Of a stretch of 9,761 nucleotides of DNA, positions 1 to 7,794 are shown one piece after another; the stretch's first letter is position 1, and each line of letters opens with the position of its first letter. The DNA is from Verrucomicrobiota bacterium. GTDB taxonomy: Bacteria > Verrucomicrobiota > Verrucomicrobiia > Chthoniobacterales > Xiphinematobacteraceae. The stretch lies in assembly GCA_003176035.1 (NCBI GenBank), contig PSRL01000061.1, forward strand, positions 1 to 9,761, read 5' to 3'. Under the pieces are notes generated by a model. It ran no database searches. It was not told the DNA's origin and saw only the letters and a program-made list of their open reading frames with translations. The position numbers were made by a program, and so were the translations under genes.

Positions 1-158
1 AGGGTGCCGGCGCGCTGAACCCTTTAAGAATTCATTGGTGGCTCATTGTTTTTCCGGGCCTTGCGCTTGCCCTTACCATATTGAGCTTGAACTTCCTGGG
101 CGATATGCTTCGGGATGTGTGGGACCCCCGTTCTCAGGATCGGACTTCCAGCCGTTGA
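1..158 (+). CDS. C-terminal end of an Opp/Dpp-type ABC transporter permease (partial, 5' end outside window)
   Basis: Reading from base 3, the frame is open to a TGA at 156-158 and gives the last 51 residues of a protein. They comprise a hydrophobic segment (WWLIVFPGLALALTILSLNF) followed by GDMLRDVWDPR and a short polar tail. An integral-membrane helix ending in GDxLRDxxDPR is the typical C-terminus of the inner-membrane permease of oligopeptide/dipeptide (and nickel) ABC importers, of the DppC/OppC kind. The partner permease, the ATPases and the binding protein would lie upstream, outside the window. The substrate cannot be told from this fragment. It is the only frame here that ends in a recognisable protein; an overlapping frame starting at 35 is a shadow. 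Confidence 0.85.
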   Translation, partial: GAGALNPLRIHWWLIVFPGLALALTILSLNFLGDMLRDVWDPRSQDRTSSR

Positions 159-246
159 CGGCACAAATCTCTCCGACCGTCCAAGCATTTGGAAAAACAT
201 CTCACATCATTGGCGATCTACGCAATGCGATGGAATAGTATGAGTA
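159..246. other. Short intergenic region between permease and comEC
   Basis: These 88 bases carry no convincing gene. A weak stem (TCCAA, 4-base loop, TTGGA) lies around 181-194 and is followed by only a short A-run, too poor for a confident terminator. A loosely placed GGA about 12 bases before the ATG at 247 is the only candidate ribosome-binding site. No clear promoter is seen, so comEC could be co-transcribed with the permease gene. Confidence 0.4.
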
Positions 247-1725
247 ATGATCACCGCCCGCCAACCACTTGTCGGCATCTGCCTTTCAGCTCTCCTTGGG
301 ATCGCCTTCTCTTCCGCATTTTCCTGTTGGAATTGGATTATCAACGGCTTGGGACTATTGATCTTTTGGTGGATTCTTAAAGGCACGGTTTGGATTTTGT
401 TAGTTACGGCCTGCGCATTTGGTTGCCTCCACAAACTGCAGACTACAGAATCTCAAGCCGCTTTATTCTCACGCGCGCTAGCCTCCGATATTTGGCAATC
501 GCAGGGAATCGTAACCCAAGTACTCCAGCCCGTTGGAAAAAATCCTACCCTGATCGTGCGAACAGAGAAACTGCGTTCGGGAAAAACTGAGAACTGCGTT
601 TCCTTGCGAGTTCTTGTTCCGTGGAAGCGGCCCGCTCCGGAAGTTGGCACAACGGTAAAATGGATAGGCAGGATGCGGTTAGTTGAAAAGGTGAGATCAC
701 ACCAATCCCGTCGTGCAGACGGTATCAAACGGCGCGCCTGGCTCAGCTTCTTAGGGGTTGACCTTGAAGCCTACCAAGTTGCCGCTACACAACCCCTTAT
801 TTTACCCAAAAAATGGCATATCCACCGTGTGTTCGAATTGGCTCGCAAGCGCATAGAGGAAGCTGTGAGCCGTGGGATTGAGAAAAATAATTCGGAAGTC
901 GCTTTAATCCGTGCTCTGACGTTAGGCGCTAGCTCCGAGACAGAAAAAATGCTGGCTGAAGCCTTTCGCCGCACAGGCACTTACCATATCTTTTCCGTAA
1001 GCGGGCTTCATGTGGGCATGGTAGCGGCAATCGTATGGCAGACGCTTCGCACACTCGGAGCGCCGCATTTGACAGTTGTTTCATTGACGATTTTTTCTCT
1101 GTTTTTTTATGCGGGCATTGCGCAATTCCGTCCTCCTGCTTTGCGTGCCGCATGCATGGCATCCATACTCTTGGCTGGAACATGTATCTGGCGACAAGCT
1201 TTTGTAATAAATAGCCTAGCGGCGGCTGCGCTTTGCCTATTAGGCTGGAACACAGAGCTTTTATTTCGGCCCGGTTTCCAGCTATCGTTTATTGTCGTCG
1301 TCACTATTGCCCTCCTCGCACCACCCCTTTACAAGTTCGCCCGAAGATTTTGGCTTCCAGATCCTTTTGTGCCTCGTGTTTTACTCACGCCACTGCAGCG
1401 AATTTGGGAACGCTTTGGCCTTGCCGTAGCAGCGGTCGTTTCAGTTTCCACAGCTGCTTGGGTCGGATCGACTCCCCTGCTGCTTTGGCACTTCCAAAGC
1501 GTATCTTTTTCCGCTCTCTTTGTTAACCCACTCATCGTCCCGCTTGCTTTTCTCCTCCTCAGTCTTGCAGCCTTGACCCTCCTCTGCGATTTATTCTTAG
1601 GTGCCTGGGTAGCATCAATTTTTTCTCATATCAACCTTGCTATTGCTTCCGGCATTCTTGCCATAGTCCAATGGGCTGCAAAACTTCCCTGGGGATTCTT
1701 ACAAATACCGGATTTTCGCTCTTAA
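247..1725 (+). CDS. comEC: ComEC/Rec2-family DNA-uptake channel protein, short form without metallo-beta-lactamase domain
   Basis: This 492-residue polytopic membrane protein belongs to the family that forms the inner-membrane channel carrying single-stranded DNA into the cytoplasm during natural transformation. Residues 1-60 hold two or three membrane segments. Residues 80-180 form the soluble N-terminal (OB-like) region, with the fragments IVTQVLQPVGKNPTL and GTTVKWIGRM. The competence domain begins near 210 and carries the family signature HIFSVSGLHVG (247-257), RPPALRA (295-301), RPGFQLSF (341-348) and FVNPLIVP (425-432), followed by further helices to the end. Full-length ComEC proteins are usually 700-800 residues and end in a metallo-beta-lactamase-like domain; here the protein stops after the membrane core with no HxHxDH motif. 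An in-frame TGA at 241-243 fixes the start at ATG 247 or later. The gene lies 46 bp before the ABC ATPase gene on the same strand. The family is certain; activity in uptake is inferred. Confidence 0.88.
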   Translation: MITARQPLVGICLSALLGIAFSSAFSCWNWIINGLGLLIFWWILKGTVWILLVTACAFGCLHKLQTTESQAALFSRALASDIWQSQGIVTQVLQPVGKNPTLIVRTEKLRSGKTENCVSLRVLVPWKRPAPEVGTTVKWIGRMRLVEKVRSHQSRRADGIKRRAWLSFLGVDLEAYQVAATQPLILPKKWHIHRVFELARKRIEEAVSRGIEKNNSEVALIRALTLGASSETEKMLAEAFRRTGTYHIFSVSGLHVGMVAAIVWQTLRTLGAPHLTVVSLTIFSLFFYAGIAQFRPPALRAACMASILLAGTCIWRQAFVINSLAAAALCLLGWNTELLFRPGFQLSFIVVVTIALLAPPLYKFARRFWLPDPFVPRVLLTPLQRIWERFGLAVAAVVSVSTAAWVGSTPLLLWHFQSVSFSALFVNPLIVPLAFLLLSLAALTLLCDLFLGAWVASIFSHINLAIASGILAIVQWAAKLPWGFLQIPDFRS

Positions 1726-1771
1726 AATTGCCACTTGGCGAGGAGAGACCCGGAAGTTACCCCTTTAGTAA

Positions 1772-2551
1772 ATGAGCGCAATTCTTAGAGTTCACGATCT
1801 TTCTCTCAGCCGTTCGGGATTTCTGATACTGGACCATATCTCCTGGCAAGTGCAGCCGGAGGAAAACTGGGTAATTCTAGGAGCAAATGGCTCCGGAAAA
1901 ACTTCGCTGTTAAAAGTACTCGTGGGTTACCTCCCTCCCACTTCGGGAAGCGTCAGCGTCTTGGATCAATCTTTTGGTCATTCCGACTGGCACGAACTGC
2001 GAAAAGCTGTGGGGATCGTAAGCAGTGGCATTGCAAATCTGATGCATTCCGAAGACACCGCCTTGGAAATCGTGGTAGGAGGCAAATCGGCAACCATCGG
2101 ATCGTGGAAGGGTATCACAAAAGCCGAAAGAAATTCCGCTTTGGACCTTTTGAAAAGTGTCAAAATAGCTCATTTGGCTTTCAAAAGATGGGAATTATTT
2201 TCCCAGGGCGAGCGACAACGAGTGCTTATTGCGCGAGCCCTAATGGCCCGCCCAAAAATTCTGATTTTGGATGAGCCATGCGCAGGCCTTGATCCCGCCG
2301 CGCGTGAGGAATTTCTGATTTTTCTCAATCAACAAGCAACTTCCGCTCAGGCAATTCCCCTGCTATTTGTCACCCACCACGTAGAAGAAGTCATTCCATG
2401 CTTCACACATGCACTGGTGCTGAAAGCGGGTCGAGTCTTATCCGCAGGCTCACTTTCTGAATTAAACTCGGCAATTCTTTCGGATGCCTTCTCTCACAAT
2501 GTCAGTTTGCGCCGTAAAAATCGGCGCTTCACGCTGACAATGGAACATTGA
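1772..2551 (+). CDS. Stand-alone ABC transporter ATP-binding protein, YlmA/ModF-like
   Basis: A 259-residue cytoplasmic ABC nucleotide-binding domain with a full motif set: Walker A GANGSGKT (37-44), signature FSQGERQR (143-150), Walker B ILILDEP (163-169), D-loop AGLDPAA (171-177) and H-loop His202 in THH. The usual Q-loop glutamine is replaced, reading VGIVSSG around 80-86. As I recall the family, a VSS in that place fits the YlmA/ModF group better than importer ATPases. No permease gene is adjacent, so the transport partner or non-transport role is unknown. An in-frame stop directly upstream (TAA at 1769-1771) makes ATG 1772 the first possible start. A GGAAG about 15 bases upstream is a poor ribosome-binding site. 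The basic C-terminal tail (RRKNRRF) is encoded in the stretch that overlaps the 3' end of the convergent toxin gene. Confidence 0.85.
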   Translation: MSAILRVHDLSLSRSGFLILDHISWQVQPEENWVILGANGSGKTSLLKVLVGYLPPTSGSVSVLDQSFGHSDWHELRKAVGIVSSGIANLMHSEDTALEIVVGGKSATIGSWKGITKAERNSALDLLKSVKIAHLAFKRWELFSQGERQRVLIARALMARPKILILDEPCAGLDPAAREEFLIFLNQQATSAQAIPLLFVTHHVEEVIPCFTHALVLKAGRVLSAGSLSELNSAILSDAFSHNVSLRRKNRRFTLTMEH

Positions 2552-5500
2552 ACTTCCGCCTTTCCCATTCTTGTTGCGTCAAGGTTTCCATCCTCTGGAT
2601 CACCCATCCTTGTTGATCCCCGGTGATGACATCTTCGCCGCCCTCAGTGACAAAATCTATCTTATCAGTATTTTCATTCGGACCATACCAAACAATTTTT
2701 TTCCCTCCAGTATCAACTTCCGAGAGCAAAGGCTCAGAAATCCCGGCTTCGACATTGGCAAAATATGCCTTGCCATTTTCAGGAGACCAGAACCAAACAG
2801 TGTTCGCACTTGATTTTATGAACTGAAGATTCGAAATTTGATATCTGTTTAGGTTGATCACACAGCCTTTTTGAAAATTTGCTAAAATCTCTTGTGGAAA
2901 CCCATCTGCATCAACTCCCTCAATAGGCACCCATTCGGATATCTCCGAAAATCGATGGGATTCATGAGTCCCTGAAAGGAGTTCTACTTTATGGAGTTGT
3001 GTGGCCTGTTCAAAAGTGACACGCGCATCGGGCAAATTTGAGCCGCCATTTATGCGTAAATTTTGTAAAAAATTTATCATTTGTTTCAAGCGGTCGTTGC
3101 TCAGTCCGCTCAATCCAAGCATTCGGACCTTATTGCCTTCTAACGAATGGAACAACGTAACTCTCTCCGTACGATTCTCGCCTAAATAACTTGACTGTTT
3201 TATGATAATCCGCCCCTTAATCTCCACTACCGCATCAATGCGACTCTGATCACTTGTAAATCCTAACTCATAATAAGTCTGCGCTAAGGTCGTTCGATGT
3301 ATTGACCATAAGACCTTCTTTTCCGAATGGAAAAAATAGATTTGCTTTTCCGTGGCCCCAACCAGCCTACTTCCTTGCAAAATTGTCGCAGCATGTAACC
3401 GGTAGACCGGCTGGATCATCTGCTTTGTTTTACTATCATAGACGGAGTGGGTGGCGGACTTTTCAGCCTCCTGAACCTGCCGCCAGTACTCCGTTTTTTC
3501 CTCTGCGCTAGCATCTTGGCGAATATCTCTAGGGAAGGTGCCGTGAGTGACACAAACAATGTCGTCCGTTAGCCCTTTATTTGAAAGTGAGTTTAAATAG
3601 CGGAAGCTATCAAAAACAGCCTGATCCCGAGGCATTCTTCTCAGATCGAGTGCGCATAGACGGACTTTTCCCGTATCTAAATTCACATTCCATTCCGCCG
3701 CCGTCCCCTTTACTCTCAGTGTTCCGCGCAATCTGCTGACATCCACTCGAATGAGCTTACCCGGAGCCTCTTTAATCGTAAGCACTCCATCCTCCAGGCC
3801 TACGGCATCTTCCGCTGACAGAACCACAGGCGCTTCCATGCAAATTGGAGAGGCGTTTTTTTCTCCGCCGCTTCCTAGAGTGAGACGAACTCCGCAGTGC
3901 AATCCTCGTAAGTTCACTCTTCCACCGCCAATTTGAATGTCATAAGAGACATTTTCGTTGATCTCATGGTTAAACCAAAGGGTTCGATCCTGATGATCTA
4001 AAATAACATCAATCTTTAGTGGGCGCGTTTTAATTCCCCTTGAGGACGTCACTGCGGGCTTTAGAGTTCCGGTTGAATTGCCCGACGAGAAATAGCCTGT
4101 TCTATCCAGTTCCGCCGCTAGGCTTGCTTCTTCTGTACTCATACTCGGCGCAACATTAATGTATGCGTAATCGACATTGATGTTAGGTGTAGCAGGCAAT
4201 ACTATTTCTCCCGCTTCACTGTCGAATTCGGCTGTTTCCGGTATCCCAAAAGCTTCCCGCAAATTAAATCGCTCCCAGTCATGATCTTGAAAAATCGATG
4301 AGGGACTAAAAAATCCCTCATATTTACTTTTCATTACCTGTTGGCTTCCAAAAGCAATTTTTCTCTTCTTAAAGTCCAGTTTAGTAATTACGGCGTGTGC
4401 CTGAGGAATGAGAACATCGCTATTTTTTTCGAATCCCCCATTTTGATAGGCCTTTTTTGCTTCAACCAGATGCGCAAATAATGCGTGCATCTTGGTATTA
4501 TTCTGCTTAATTTGCGTACCCAGGGCGGAGAAACCGATACCGAGTGCTATGATCGGTCCTGTAAAAGTGGCAGCTGTTCCAGCGGTTTCGGCAGCAGCTG
4601 GAATCCACCAAGCTACAAAAGCGGCGCCCCCTTGCAATACCACAGCCCCGGTAGTAAACCCTGTTTGAATGCCTAAGCCCACACGAGCCGCAGGATCAAT
4701 TACTGTAGCCAATTGATAGAAATTCCAGCCAAGGTCGCCGAGCATAAAGATCATATTATTCACCTCAAAAAAAGAACTGACCTTCTGAAGTGAGTTTTGA
4801 ACCGTTCCCTGAGCAATCACCAGTTTTCCAATTTCCACAAGTTCTTCGGCTGCTGATGCTCCTGAACCCGTGAGATTCCAATAGAAGCTGATTTTTGTCT
4901 CGAGCGACATTTCAGCATCTTTCTCGCGCAATCGGCTCATCAGTGCTACAGCCAGAAATCCTGCATTTAAAGTAGTTGGAGTGCTTGGTCGGGCGCTTGC
5001 TTTGGGACGTAAAGAACCTTCGGATCCTTTTTCGAAATGCGGTTTCAAAAATTCGGCGGCAGTCCGAATCCGTTCGCGTGCGGCGATGAGTGCTTCCCCT
5101 CTTTCTTTCGAAAGTGAAATCTCTCTCCAGGTAGAGGACTCTTTCTCCAAAGCGTGAATCACATATCCTTGTTCCACAGGCCGTATTTTATCAATTGCTA
5201 TAAACCATTGTGAGTTTGGTTTGTTCACAATCCGGGAACCGGCTTCTTTAACTTCAGCGACTATCGAATCCAGCGTTGCAAGACTCTCATTAATTTGCCG
5301 TTGTGCTTCGGAATACGTACGGGTTGCTTGCTGTAAGTTGTTTGCAACCTCAATTGCTTTTTTCCCAAAGGGACCTGAAACGGTCTCCGAGTGATTAGCA
5401 ATATCTATTGAGGTGTTACTGTCGCCATGTGAGGTAACCCTTTTCGGAGCGCCTTTGAGCTCCCCTTTGGAGTCAATATCCAAAATCCACTTTACTTCCT

Positions 5501-7775
5501 CAACGCCACGATGAGGATTCTGTGGAATTTCCTCCGGATTGATATAGTATTTACTCGCTTTTTTAACACCTTTCTCTAAATTATTTGTAATATAGACCTC
5601 TGCTTCCGATCCAATAATTTGTTCTGTTTTAACGCCTCGCTTTTGTAGGGATTTTCTAATAGCATCTCCCAATATTTCCGGTCTCTGATGACAGGCGAGC
5701 AATCGAGCATGCTGGACTTCAGTATCGGTTCGTGAAAATAATGTTGCGAACGCGTTTGCAAGCAAATTCGGAGTCACCGCTTGTGTCGAAGTATCTAAAG
5801 GAACTCGCATGCCACCCTCAGGATCGTGATTTCCATGACCAGCCAAAGTTATCTTAGTATAGACGCCCTTTAAATTTTCCTGCTGCGGCGCCCACACCCA
5901 CTTTTCCGTAGCTGCTTTGGTGGGGTCTGATGTCAAGCGTTTGATCTCAAAAATAGCATCTCCGCTAAATACCAACGCATAATATGTGGCCGGAATACGG
6001 TGACCTTGATATCTCTCCCCAAATGCAGTCAGCAAGTTTCTCAATTGTGGATTGTTTTCAGGGGTTGTAATATCTTTATGAGACATTACCAGGACCACCG
6101 CATTGCGTGGCTCCGGATAAAATTGTTTAAATCTATAGCCCCCATCGCGCAAGTTCATAGCCAGGCCTTCCGCCAGTAATTCCTGCCCTTCTCGAATCCA
6201 TTGTTCTCCCAACTTTTTCAGTTTATTACCTTCACCTTTTTCTCTTGACGTGGCATCCGGCTTATTCTGTTTCTCCTCACCTTCCACCTTCTTTTGGGTC
6301 CCGTTTTGTATTTTTACATTACCTTGAACGATTTTTTTGTTTCCGGGAATCTCAATCCCAATCTGATACGTTTGCCCCTTGATCGCAAAGTTCAGTGCGT
6401 AAAATTCTTCCGAACTGCCAAATATGTCGGCTTTCTCACAATTTATTTTTTCGTAAATAGTTTCTACTATGTTATCTAGAGTGATGTCGGCTCTAAATTT
6501 TGTATTATATTTTTTACTGGCAACCGGATTAAATGTTAGAGAGTAATGTCTCTCTGCGACGTGCTTCACACCTTTATAGTCAATCAGCACATGTTTGGTT
6601 TTATCTGAGTTGTATACCCGCAACTCACGTTCGGAATAGCCAGCGTGCCCAGGCTCAAGGGAGGATTTATATTTTTTAATGGCATTTTGAACTAATTCAT
6701 CAATTCTTTCAAAATCCGGACCTTGCTGATTGTCTAATTCCTTCGGTTTTATCAAATTTTTTTGATGAAAAAAACGACTTAAATTAAATATAAATTCCCG
6801 TTTAAGAGACGGGTATGCCTCCCACAATCTGGCATCTGGATGATGAATAAATTGAGAAATAGCCGCAAAGTAATCCTTTGTCGCCGGCAAGACAGCGGAG
6901 AAATCAGTTTTTTGTTTGAGCTCCAAATACCTTGTAAAGGCTCGCTTTAAAATATCTCTATTTTCAAATAACGCTTTTGTAAGCTTGTCAATGCTATTAT
7001 AAATAATCGCCTGATATGGATCACCTTGTGATTGAGTATGCCCGTTTGGCAACTGGTTACGATAGCGGCGGATACCACCTAATAGTAAAATGGAATTTCG
7101 CAATCGCATTTGATCTTGCGTATCTTGAAAAATTTTTACGATCGGTTCCGCCGTATAAATATTTTTAGATAATAAATCGGATAAGAAGTCACCAGCGCTT
7201 TTCAGATTAAATAGGAGCCTTTCCGCAATAACACGTTGTTCTTTCGGACTAGCATTTTCGGATTTGTTTCTAATATAACCTCTTATGGATTCAGAAGATA
7301 ATTTATCACCTACTAATTTAAATTCAGAATCCAGTTCCCACGAAATTTCCTTAAAATTCCCAAACCCCTCGTAGGTATCAAATATTTTCTGATATATGGA
7401 ACCTCCTTTCTGAGCATTTTCTTGCTTATAAAAATCCAGAATTTTTTGACCCTGTTCGGAACTAAATGAAGCGCGATTTTTATCCCGTGTGCTGCTCTTA
7501 AAAATTTCATAAATTTCGTCCATCGCGATAGACGCATTGGAATTTGTTGGTGTTCGGATTGAGGCGACGGGGACTGAGACACTCTCCGTATTGTGGGTGA
7601 GCGCTCTTTTTCCTCTATTGTGAAAAGTGGATGACGCTAAATTATAAAATGCTAACTGCCGATATTTATCGTTTTTATTTTCTTGGGTCCGAGTGAGTTC
7701 TTCAGCTTCATCTGTTAATAGCTGCAAATCCTGGAAATGTGATGATAAAAGTTTAGGCTGGGTTGGAGATACCAT
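2529..7775 (-). CDS. TcdA/TcdB-like (large clostridial toxin-like) protein with exchanged N-terminal cargo, C80 protease and translocation/delivery region
   Basis: From ATG 7775 this encodes 1748 residues; a TTG at 7823 would add 16. The order matches the core of large clostridial toxins. Residues 1-385 are mostly helical and unrecognised. Residues 386-490 form a possible BECR-type RNase with KHVAERH (404-410). A K/E-rich linker follows (about 492-519). A C80 autoprocessing protease (about 554-769) has GHG (646-648) and LLACH with Cys695. Residues 939-1144 resemble the TcdB translocation region: LNAGFLAVALM against LNAAFF, a glycine/alanine-rich hydrophobic stretch (about 1019-1087) and AVITKLDFKKRKI (1128-1140) against VISEIDFNNNSI. 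Later matches include EIVLPATPN (1190-1198), SYDIQIGGG (1277-1285) and a tail around 1625-1675. No DXD glucosyltransferase motif and no CROP repeats are present. Comparisons are from memory, not computed. Family proteins enter eukaryotic cells by endocytosis, translocate the cargo and release it by inositol-phosphate-triggered self-cleavage. No classical signal peptide is seen. Family assignment is strong; cargo activity is tentative. Confidence 0.85.
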   Translation of the reverse strand: MVSPTQPKLLSSHFQDLQLLTDEAEELTRTQENKNDKYRQLAFYNLASSTFHNRGKRALTHNTESVSVPVASIRTPTNSNASIAMDEIYEIFKSSTRDKNRASFSSEQGQKILDFYKQENAQKGGSIYQKIFDTYEGFGNFKEISWELDSEFKLVGDKLSSESIRGYIRNKSENASPKEQRVIAERLLFNLKSAGDFLSDLLSKNIYTAEPIVKIFQDTQDQMRLRNSILLLGGIRRYRNQLPNGHTQSQGDPYQAIIYNSIDKLTKALFENRDILKRAFTRYLELKQKTDFSAVLPATKDYFAAISQFIHHPDARLWEAYPSLKREFIFNLSRFFHQKNLIKPKELDNQQGPDFERIDELVQNAIKKYKSSLEPGHAGYSERELRVYNSDKTKHVLIDYKGVKHVAERHYSLTFNPVASKKYNTKFRADITLDNIVETIYEKINCEKADIFGSSEEFYALNFAIKGQTYQIGIEIPGNKKIVQGNVKIQNGTQKKVEGEEKQNKPDATSREKGEGNKLKKLGEQWIREGQELLAEGLAMNLRDGGYRFKQFYPEPRNAVVLVMSHKDITTPENNPQLRNLLTAFGERYQGHRIPATYYALVFSGDAIFEIKRLTSDPTKAATEKWVWAPQQENLKGVYTKITLAGHGNHDPEGGMRVPLDTSTQAVTPNLLANAFATLFSRTDTEVQHARLLACHQRPEILGDAIRKSLQKRGVKTEQIIGSEAEVYITNNLEKGVKKASKYYINPEEIPQNPHRGVEEVKWILDIDSKGELKGAPKRVTSHGDSNTSIDIANHSETVSGPFGKKAIEVANNLQQATRTYSEAQRQINESLATLDSIVAEVKEAGSRIVNKPNSQWFIAIDKIRPVEQGYVIHALEKESSTWREISLSKERGEALIAARERIRTAAEFLKPHFEKGSEGSLRPKASARPSTPTTLNAGFLAVALMSRLREKDAEMSLETKISFYWNLTGSGASAAEELVEIGKLVIAQGTVQNSLQKVSSFFEVNNMIFMLGDLGWNFYQLATVIDPAARVGLGIQTGFTTGAVVLQGGAAFVAWWIPAAAETAGTAATFTGPIIALGIGFSALGTQIKQNNTKMHALFAHLVEAKKAYQNGGFEKNSDVLIPQAHAVITKLDFKKRKIAFGSQQVMKSKYEGFFSPSSIFQDHDWERFNLREAFGIPETAEFDSEAGEIVLPATPNINVDYAYINVAPSMSTEEASLAAELDRTGYFSSGNSTGTLKPAVTSSRGIKTRPLKIDVILDHQDRTLWFNHEINENVSYDIQIGGGRVNLRGLHCGVRLTLGSGGEKNASPICMEAPVVLSAEDAVGLEDGVLTIKEAPGKLIRVDVSRLRGTLRVKGTAAEWNVNLDTGKVRLCALDLRRMPRDQAVFDSFRYLNSLSNKGLTDDIVCVTHGTFPRDIRQDASAEEKTEYWRQVQEAEKSATHSVYDSKTKQMIQPVYRLHAATILQGSRLVGATEKQIYFFHSEKKVLWSIHRTTLAQTYYELGFTSDQSRIDAVVEIKGRIIIKQSSYLGENRTERVTLFHSLEGNKVRMLGLSGLSNDRLKQMINFLQNLRINGGSNLPDARVTFEQATQLHKVELLSGTHESHRFSEISEWVPIEGVDADGFPQEILANFQKGCVINLNRYQISNLQFIKSSANTVWFWSPENGKAYFANVEAGISEPLLSEVDTGGKKIVWYGPNENTDKIDFVTEGGEDVITGDQQGWVIQRMETLTQQEWERRKFNVPLSA
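4341..4961 (-). other. TcdA/TcdB-like pore-forming/translocation region within the toxin (residues ~939-1144)
   Basis: LNAGFLAVALMSRLREKDAE aligns by eye with the start of the TcdB pore-forming region. A long, nearly uncharged stretch follows (about 1019-1087), with two hydrophobic hairpin-like halves: VGLGIQTGFTTGAVVLQGGA and FTGPIIALGIGFSALG. It is followed by NTKMHALFAHLVEAKKAY, comparable to KATSVVNYFNHLSESKKY in TcdA, and by VLIPQAHAVITKLDFKKRKI. Known relatives insert this region into endosomal membranes at low pH to pass the cargo across. Acidic residues E989 and E1004-D1014 flank the hydrophobic part, but I cannot assign pH sensors. Confidence 0.75.
5469..6116 (-). other. C80-type autoprocessing cysteine protease domain within the toxin (residues ~554-769)
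   Basis: Strand VVLVM is followed by candidate Asp568 (SHKDITT), which I match to TcdB Asp587 in LQGDKIS. Strand VYTKITLAGHG carries candidate catalytic His647, and ARLLACH carries the candidate nucleophile Cys695. The His-Cys spacing is 48 residues here and 45 in TcdB. Downstream, IIGSEAEVYITNNLEKG (720-736) resembles the flap start IIVSANQYEVRINSEG of TcdB, and lysine-rich stretches follow, as expected for inositol hexakisphosphate binding. By analogy the domain cuts after a leucine just N-terminal of itself. Candidate leucines lie at 533-542 (LLAEGLAMNL), which would release residues 1 to about 540. Confidence 0.75.
6306..6620 (-). other. Putative BECR-type nuclease cargo module within the toxin (residues ~386-490)
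   Basis: This segment sits where the glucosyltransferase would end in TcdA/TcdB, immediately before the protease linker. It reads as beta-strand HVLIDYKGV, then KHVAERHYSLTF with His405, Arg409 and His410. A helix with DITLDNIVETIYEKI follows, then strands around FYALNFAIKG, TYQIGIEIPG and KIVQGNVKI. A KHxxxRH motif, a helix with a charged preceding turn and two or three terminal strands are the usual layout of small RNase toxins of the Barnase/EndoU/colicin E5-D/RelE (BECR) fold. The Thr/Ser-Tyr pair often seen near the end of such domains is not obvious. This is a fold-level guess from motif pattern only. Confidence 0.35.
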
Positions 7776-7794
7776 TAAATTAAAAAAGCGTGTT

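Noticed and set aside
1910..2173. Minus-strand open frame of 87 residues inside the ABC ATPase gene
   Set aside because: The plus-strand frame carries all ABC motifs; this one is an antisense shadow.
2529..2900. C-terminal CROP or choline-binding-like repeats in the toxin
   Set aside because: The tail has no repeated YYF or GxxxIxGxxYYF-type units; it looks like the end of the delivery region.
6620..7775. N-terminal region as a GT44 glucosyltransferase
   Set aside because: No D-x-D motif exists anywhere in the first 520 residues, and none of the family's conserved surroundings are visible.
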